64,000 nucleotides of DNA from a bacterium EF100-94H03 bin56 (GTDB taxonomy: Bacteria; Pseudomonadota; Alphaproteobacteria; SP197): contig MPMV01000006.1 of assembly GCA_002238685.1 (NCBI GenBank), forward strand, positions 79,663 to 143,662, read 5' to 3'. The position numbers were made by a program, and so were the translations under genes. The notes under the pieces were generated by a model that ran no database searches, was not told where the DNA came from, and saw nothing but the letters and a program-made list of their open reading frames with translations. This document shows, in pieces, positions 61,107-64,000 of this stretch. Position 1 is the stretch's first letter. Each line of letters opens with the position of its first letter.

Positions 61107-61234
61107 GTGCAGAGCGACACAGACGTGTTCCGGCTGCCGATGATTCACCACGCCATCATCGAATACAACCTTCCCTGCGGCGTTGACAGAAGTGCGGTGC
61201 CTATCTAGGTTGTGCCGGACAGGAAACACACCGG

Positions 61235-61310
61235 GTCCCCATCGTCTAGCGGCCTAGGACATCGGCCTCTCACGCCGAAAACAGGGGTTCGAGTCCCCTT
61301 GGGGACGCCA
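61235..61310 (+). tRNA. tRNA-Glu (anticodon CTC)
   Basis: The complete 76-base cloverleaf runs from GTCCCCA to an encoded CCA. The anticodon loop CTCTCAC gives anticodon CTC. The T-arm is GGGG-TTCGAGT-CCCC plus flanking pair. It lies about 120 bases before pilus genes that lack a visible start codon. Confidence 0.95.
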
Positions 61311-61428
61311 GCTTGGTCACCCTACAACACCACCACCTAGTCGTGGTCGCGCAAGTGACCGCCAATATCCGGCGTTTTCACGTCAGCGTCAACCCAGTTC
61401 CGGCCCACCGCCCCTGCCTGCGGCCTGT

Positions 61429-62949
61429 GCGAGTGCAATCCTGCTCGCCGCCTGCGCATTCGGCGGCACCGAAGTCGCCCGCGAGCACGCCGACGACGTA
61501 ACCGTCGCGATCAAGGCCGCAGCGCCGGAACCCTCACCCGATTTTCGCGTCCTGCAGGTTGATGCGGCGCGTCCCTTCACCGGCATCGAGGTCCGCGAGC
61601 CGCCCGCACCTCACATTCCGTCGCTGTGGACTGTCGACGATGCTGTCAGCCTCCCCCTCGCTGGCAGCATGGACGATCAGTCCACGGCGGCCCTCATCGA
61701 GGCCGCCACCGACATTCCGGTGCGCTTTCAGGGCCTGCGCCCCGATGACGCTCCCGACGACCCGTTCGGCCTGCCCGCCGACCCGTTCGGCCTCGTCGCC
61801 GCCGGCCTGCCGGAAGGCGGCATCTGGACCGGTCCGCTGGACGATCTTCTCGACACCTGGACCGCCACCCGCGGGTACGCCTGGCGCTGGAGGCCGAAGA
61901 CGGAGCACATTGAGGTCGTGCGCTCCCAGGCGGTGGCGTTCACGTTGAACGCACTTGCCGGCACTCAGACGATCGACGGCGCCACGTCGACCACGGAGTC
62001 CGCGGGCGAGGGCAGCTCGACCAACCTCGCCCGGCAGTCCATGGCGGCCTCGGCCACCTACGATCCGTGGACCGAGGTCACGGCACAGCTCACCGCGGTT
62101 CTCGATGCGTCGGCCACCGTCGCCGCGTCTCCTTCCACCGCGTCGCTGACGGTCCACGGTCTGCCGAGGGACATCGAGCGCGCCCGCAGCTACCTCGCCT
62201 GGCTCAACCGCACGATCCTGCGCCCGGTGACGGTGACGTTCTCGATCTACCGGGTGGCCTTCGAGAGCGCCGCCGGCTACGAGCTCGGCATCGTCGGCAC
62301 CCTGGAGCGCGTCTTTGGCACATCCGCCGGCCTCGAAGTCCTCTCAGGCGTGACCTCGATCGTGCAGCCCGGCCCCGGCATCGATTCCCTCGACGCCGCC
62401 ATCGGCGCTCTGGAGACCGCCGGCACCGTCTCCCGCGAGCTCACGGCGACGGTGCCGTCGCTGAACGCCCAGCCCTCCCACTTCTTCGAGCTCTTCTCGG
62501 AGACCTACCTCGCCGAGATCTCGACGTCGCGCGACCAGGGCGTGGTGGAGACGGCCCTGACGCCCGGGACGGTCTCGTCGGGGTTCGCCATGGAGTTCAT
62601 CGCCCAGATCGTCGCGCCCCACGAAGTCCTGGTGCGGATCTTCGCCTCGATCCTGGACCGCCCCGACTTCACCACCTTCGGCACCAGCACCCTGCGCCTG
62701 CAGTTGCCCTCCTTCGGCAACCGCGCGGTCCAGATCACCCAAACGGTCGGCCGGGGCGAGACGCTGGTGATCACTGGTTTCCGCGACCGCGGCACGAAGG
62801 CGTCGGGAGCCGGCACCTTCGACGCCGACGTTCCCTTCCCCTTCGGCCACCGCGACCTCGACGACGACTTCACCGAGCAGGTGCTGCTGATCAGCGCCGA
62901 AGCGGGCCCGCCAATGGGCGTCGTCGAACGCTCCGGCGAGGAGCTGTGA
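61429..62949 (+). CDS. Type IVb pilus secretin, PilN-like lipoprotein (5' end unclear)
   Basis: The C-terminal half shows secretin signature elements (SGFAMEFIAQIVAPHEVLVRIF, then LQLPSFGNRAVQITQTVGRGETLVITGF) of the R64 PilN group, which forms the outer-membrane pore of type IVb pili. At the N-terminus the lipobox LLAAC (ending at Cys about 61449) marks an exported lipoprotein, but no ATG, GTG or TTG precedes it in frame between tRNA-Glu and the lipobox. The first ATG in frame (61669) would remove the signal. So the 5' end may be truncated, start at a rare codon, or be frameshifted. A 21-base tandem repeat encodes PDDPFGLPADPFGL. Confidence 0.78.
   Translation, partial: ASAILLAACAFGGTEVAREHADDVTVAIKAAAPEPSPDFRVLQVDAARPFTGIEVREPPAPHIPSLWTVDDAVSLPLAGSMDDQSTAALIEAATDIPVRFQGLRPDDAPDDPFGLPADPFGLVAAGLPEGGIWTGPLDDLLDTWTATRGYAWRWRPKTEHIEVVRSQAVAFTLNALAGTQTIDGATSTTESAGEGSSTNLARQSMAASATYDPWTEVTAQLTAVLDASATVAASPSTASLTVHGLPRDIERARSYLAWLNRTILRPVTVTFSIYRVAFESAAGYELGIVGTLERVFGTSAGLEVLSGVTSIVQPGPGIDSLDAAIGALETAGTVSRELTATVPSLNAQPSHFFELFSETYLAEISTSRDQGVVETALTPGTVSSGFAMEFIAQIVAPHEVLVRIFASILDRPDFTTFGTSTLRLQLPSFGNRAVQITQTVGRGETLVITGFRDRGTKASGAGTFDADVPFPFGHRDLDDDFTEQVLLISAEAGPPMGVVERSGEEL
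61753..61794 (+). repeat. 21-bp in-frame tandem repeat in pilN-like gene
   Basis: Two adjacent units of 21 bases differ at two positions and each encode a seven-residue PxDPFGL motif. It does not disturb the frame. Confidence 0.7.
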
Positions 62950-62950
62950 C

Positions 62951-63121
62951 ATGAGCGCCTTCGTTCTCGCCTGCCCGGTCTGCGGCGCGTCCCGGGCCTC
63001 GTCGGGCGAACACCGGGGCGACTGCCCGCACTGCGGCGAGCATCACATGGTGCTCGTCGAGCGCGACCGCCTGCACGAGTACCGCGGGCGGATCGATGAA
63101 CCGGTCTTCGAGGAGCCGTGA
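62951..63121 (+). CDS. Small double-CXXC zinc-ribbon protein
   Basis: This 56-residue protein (MSAFVLACPVCGASRASSGE, then GDCPHCGEHHMVLVERDR) has two CxxC pairs that should bind one zinc ion. The start lies one base after the secretin stop, and the pilus gene after it begins 22 bases downstream, so it sits inside the pilus operon. I do not know a named pilus protein of this kind. Confidence 0.7.
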   Translation: MSAFVLACPVCGASRASSGEHRGDCPHCGEHHMVLVERDRLHEYRGRIDEPVFEEP

Positions 63122-63143
63122 CGATGCCGGCCGGAGACACGCG

Positions 63144-64000
63144 ATGACGACGATCCGGACAGCCGGCGAAGCCTGGGCGGTGGGCCTCGCCTGGCATCCG
63201 CGGCTTTCCGCGCGCAAGCTGCGCCGGGCCGCCCGGGACGCCGGCGCCGCCGCCTGGATCGAGACGGCCACGGGCACGGGCCTTGCCGGCGACGAGGACG
63301 GCGATCCGACCGACACCCCGTCGCTGGCGGCAGCGCTCATCGACCACATCGCCGATCCATCCTGGATCGCCGTGGTCGACGGCGGCGACGGCCGGATCGC
63401 CATGGTCCGCTGCGAGGCCGGCGCCATCGGCGACGAGGGCGACATCGTCGTCGACGGCGCGGCCGAAGCCGCCCGCTTCCTCGAGACGATTGCGCCGGGC
63501 TACCGGGTCCATGCCAGCGCAAGCCTCGGCATTCCGCACGCGGCGGCGCTCGACCTCGCTGCCATGGAGATCGGCGACCACCACCGCCTGCAGCAGCTCC
63601 CGGAGCCCGCCGGCGGCGGCCTCGCCTCGATCGCCACCTTCGCCGTCCTCATCGCCGTCATCGGCGGCGCCGGCGGCGCGGCATGGATCTGGCGCCAGGA
63701 CATCATGGACTGGATCGATCCACCACCGCCGCCTGTGGCGGAGGTCGAGGAGGAACCGCGGGTGGTGGCGATGATCTCGACGCCGGCACTGCTCGGCGCA
63801 TGCGCCCGGGCACTCCGGGAGGTCCCGCCCGGGCTTCCCGCCTGGACTCTCGAGGACGCGACCTGCCAGGCGGAACTCGTCGAGGCCCCGGTGCTGGCGG
63901 TGGTGCCGGACCTGCAGGGCCGCCCGGCCCTGGTCCTGCGCTGGTCGCTCTCCGGCGAACATGACCCGGCCATCCACCGCCGCCTCTTCGAGGACCTGCT
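63144..64000 (+). CDS. PilO2-like type IVb pilus inner-membrane protein (partial)
   Basis: This frame starts at ATG 63144 and runs open to the window edge (285 codons). The N-terminal soluble part (GEAWAVGLAWHPRLSARKLRR, then ADPSWIAVVDGGDGRIAM) is followed by a transmembrane segment (ASIATFAVLIAVIGGAGG) and a periplasmic part, the layout of PilO2-like proteins of R64-type pili. The gene is cut by the window end. Confidence 0.65.
   Translation, partial: MTTIRTAGEAWAVGLAWHPRLSARKLRRAARDAGAAAWIETATGTGLAGDEDGDPTDTPSLAAALIDHIADPSWIAVVDGGDGRIAMVRCEAGAIGDEGDIVVDGAAEAARFLETIAPGYRVHASASLGIPHAAALDLAAMEIGDHHRLQQLPEPAGGGLASIATFAVLIAVIGGAGGAAWIWRQDIMDWIDPPPPPVAEVEEEPRVVAMISTPALLGACARALREVPPGLPAWTLEDATCQAELVEAPVLAVVPDLQGRPALVLRWSLSGEHDPAIHRRLFEDL

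Overview
The window is GC-rich, densely packed DNA (gene overlaps of 4 bases are common) with the gene set of a free-living alphaproteobacterium. Pointers are an NDUFS4-type complex I subunit gene, a DUF1127 gene, a DddP-like gene typical of marine alphaproteobacteria, many ABC importers for organic nitrogen compounds, and a Ppk1/Ppx pair. A marine or host-associated Rhodospirillales-like lineage would fit, but the order cannot be fixed from this window alone.

Layout. 1-12041: a nitrate/taurine-type ABC importer (minus strand) diverges from a plus-strand catabolic cluster: a creatinase-like M24 protein, two tandem N,N-dimethylformamidase-type large subunits, one small-subunit homologue, and two paralogous cupins flanking a short-chain dehydrogenase. 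12593-20405: a minus-strand operon of amidase, Dpp-type peptide importer (binding protein, two permeases, two ATPases) and a dienelactone-hydrolase-like enzyme, with a GcvA-like LysR regulator behind it. 21618-23388: DUF1127 protein, ArsP-like permease, DoxX protein. 23885-25762: HipBA toxin-antitoxin with an operator-like inverted repeat, then a frameshifted antitoxin remnant. 25949-27872: a bufferin-type RiPP cluster (DUF2282 precursor, MNIO/DUF692 enzyme, DUF2063 partner) with a strong palindrome between precursor and enzyme. 27948-30848: sulfur-type operon (cysteine-dioxygenase-like cupin, four-domain rhodanese, bicupin). 31205-32022: VapBC. 32171-38999: a Liv importer operon with class III aminotransferase and N-formylglutamate amidohydrolase. 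It diverges from a glutamine-synthetase-like gene and an amidohydrolase that together resemble a split FluG. 41609-46516: small membrane protein, SixA phosphatase, Ppk1 and Ppx. 46550-48732: a second class III aminotransferase and a BrnTA toxin-antitoxin. 49292-53644: a tight operon of cysteine synthase, AlaX editing protein, mercaptopyruvate sulfurtransferase, GNAT and cystathionine beta-lyase. 53774-61106: D-cysteine desulfhydrase-like enzyme, TauD-type dioxygenase, DddP-like DMSP lyase candidate, tRNA-Arg, NDUFS4, tRNA-Pro, and an operon of Rieske oxygenase, D-hydroxyacid dehydrogenase and YbdK-type ligase. 61235-64000: tRNA-Glu followed at once by type IVb pilus genes (PilN-like secretin, zinc ribbon, PilO-like).

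The common theme is scavenging of organic nitrogen and sulfur: importers paired with amidases, aminotransferases, oxygenases and desulfurating PLP enzymes.

The most unusual sequence-level observation is that three unrelated genes (M24 protein, LivM-LivG fusion, Ppx) each contain an imperfect direct duplication inside the reading frame. In each case the 5' copy is the diverged, more GC-rich one. One duplication is in frame (75 bp). Two break the frame (40 and 107 bp), and removing one unit would restore an intact protein in both. The other main leads are the DMFase-type cluster with two apparently catalytic large subunits, the bufferin locus with its internal terminator-like palindrome, and the cysteine operon with an AlaX editing gene.
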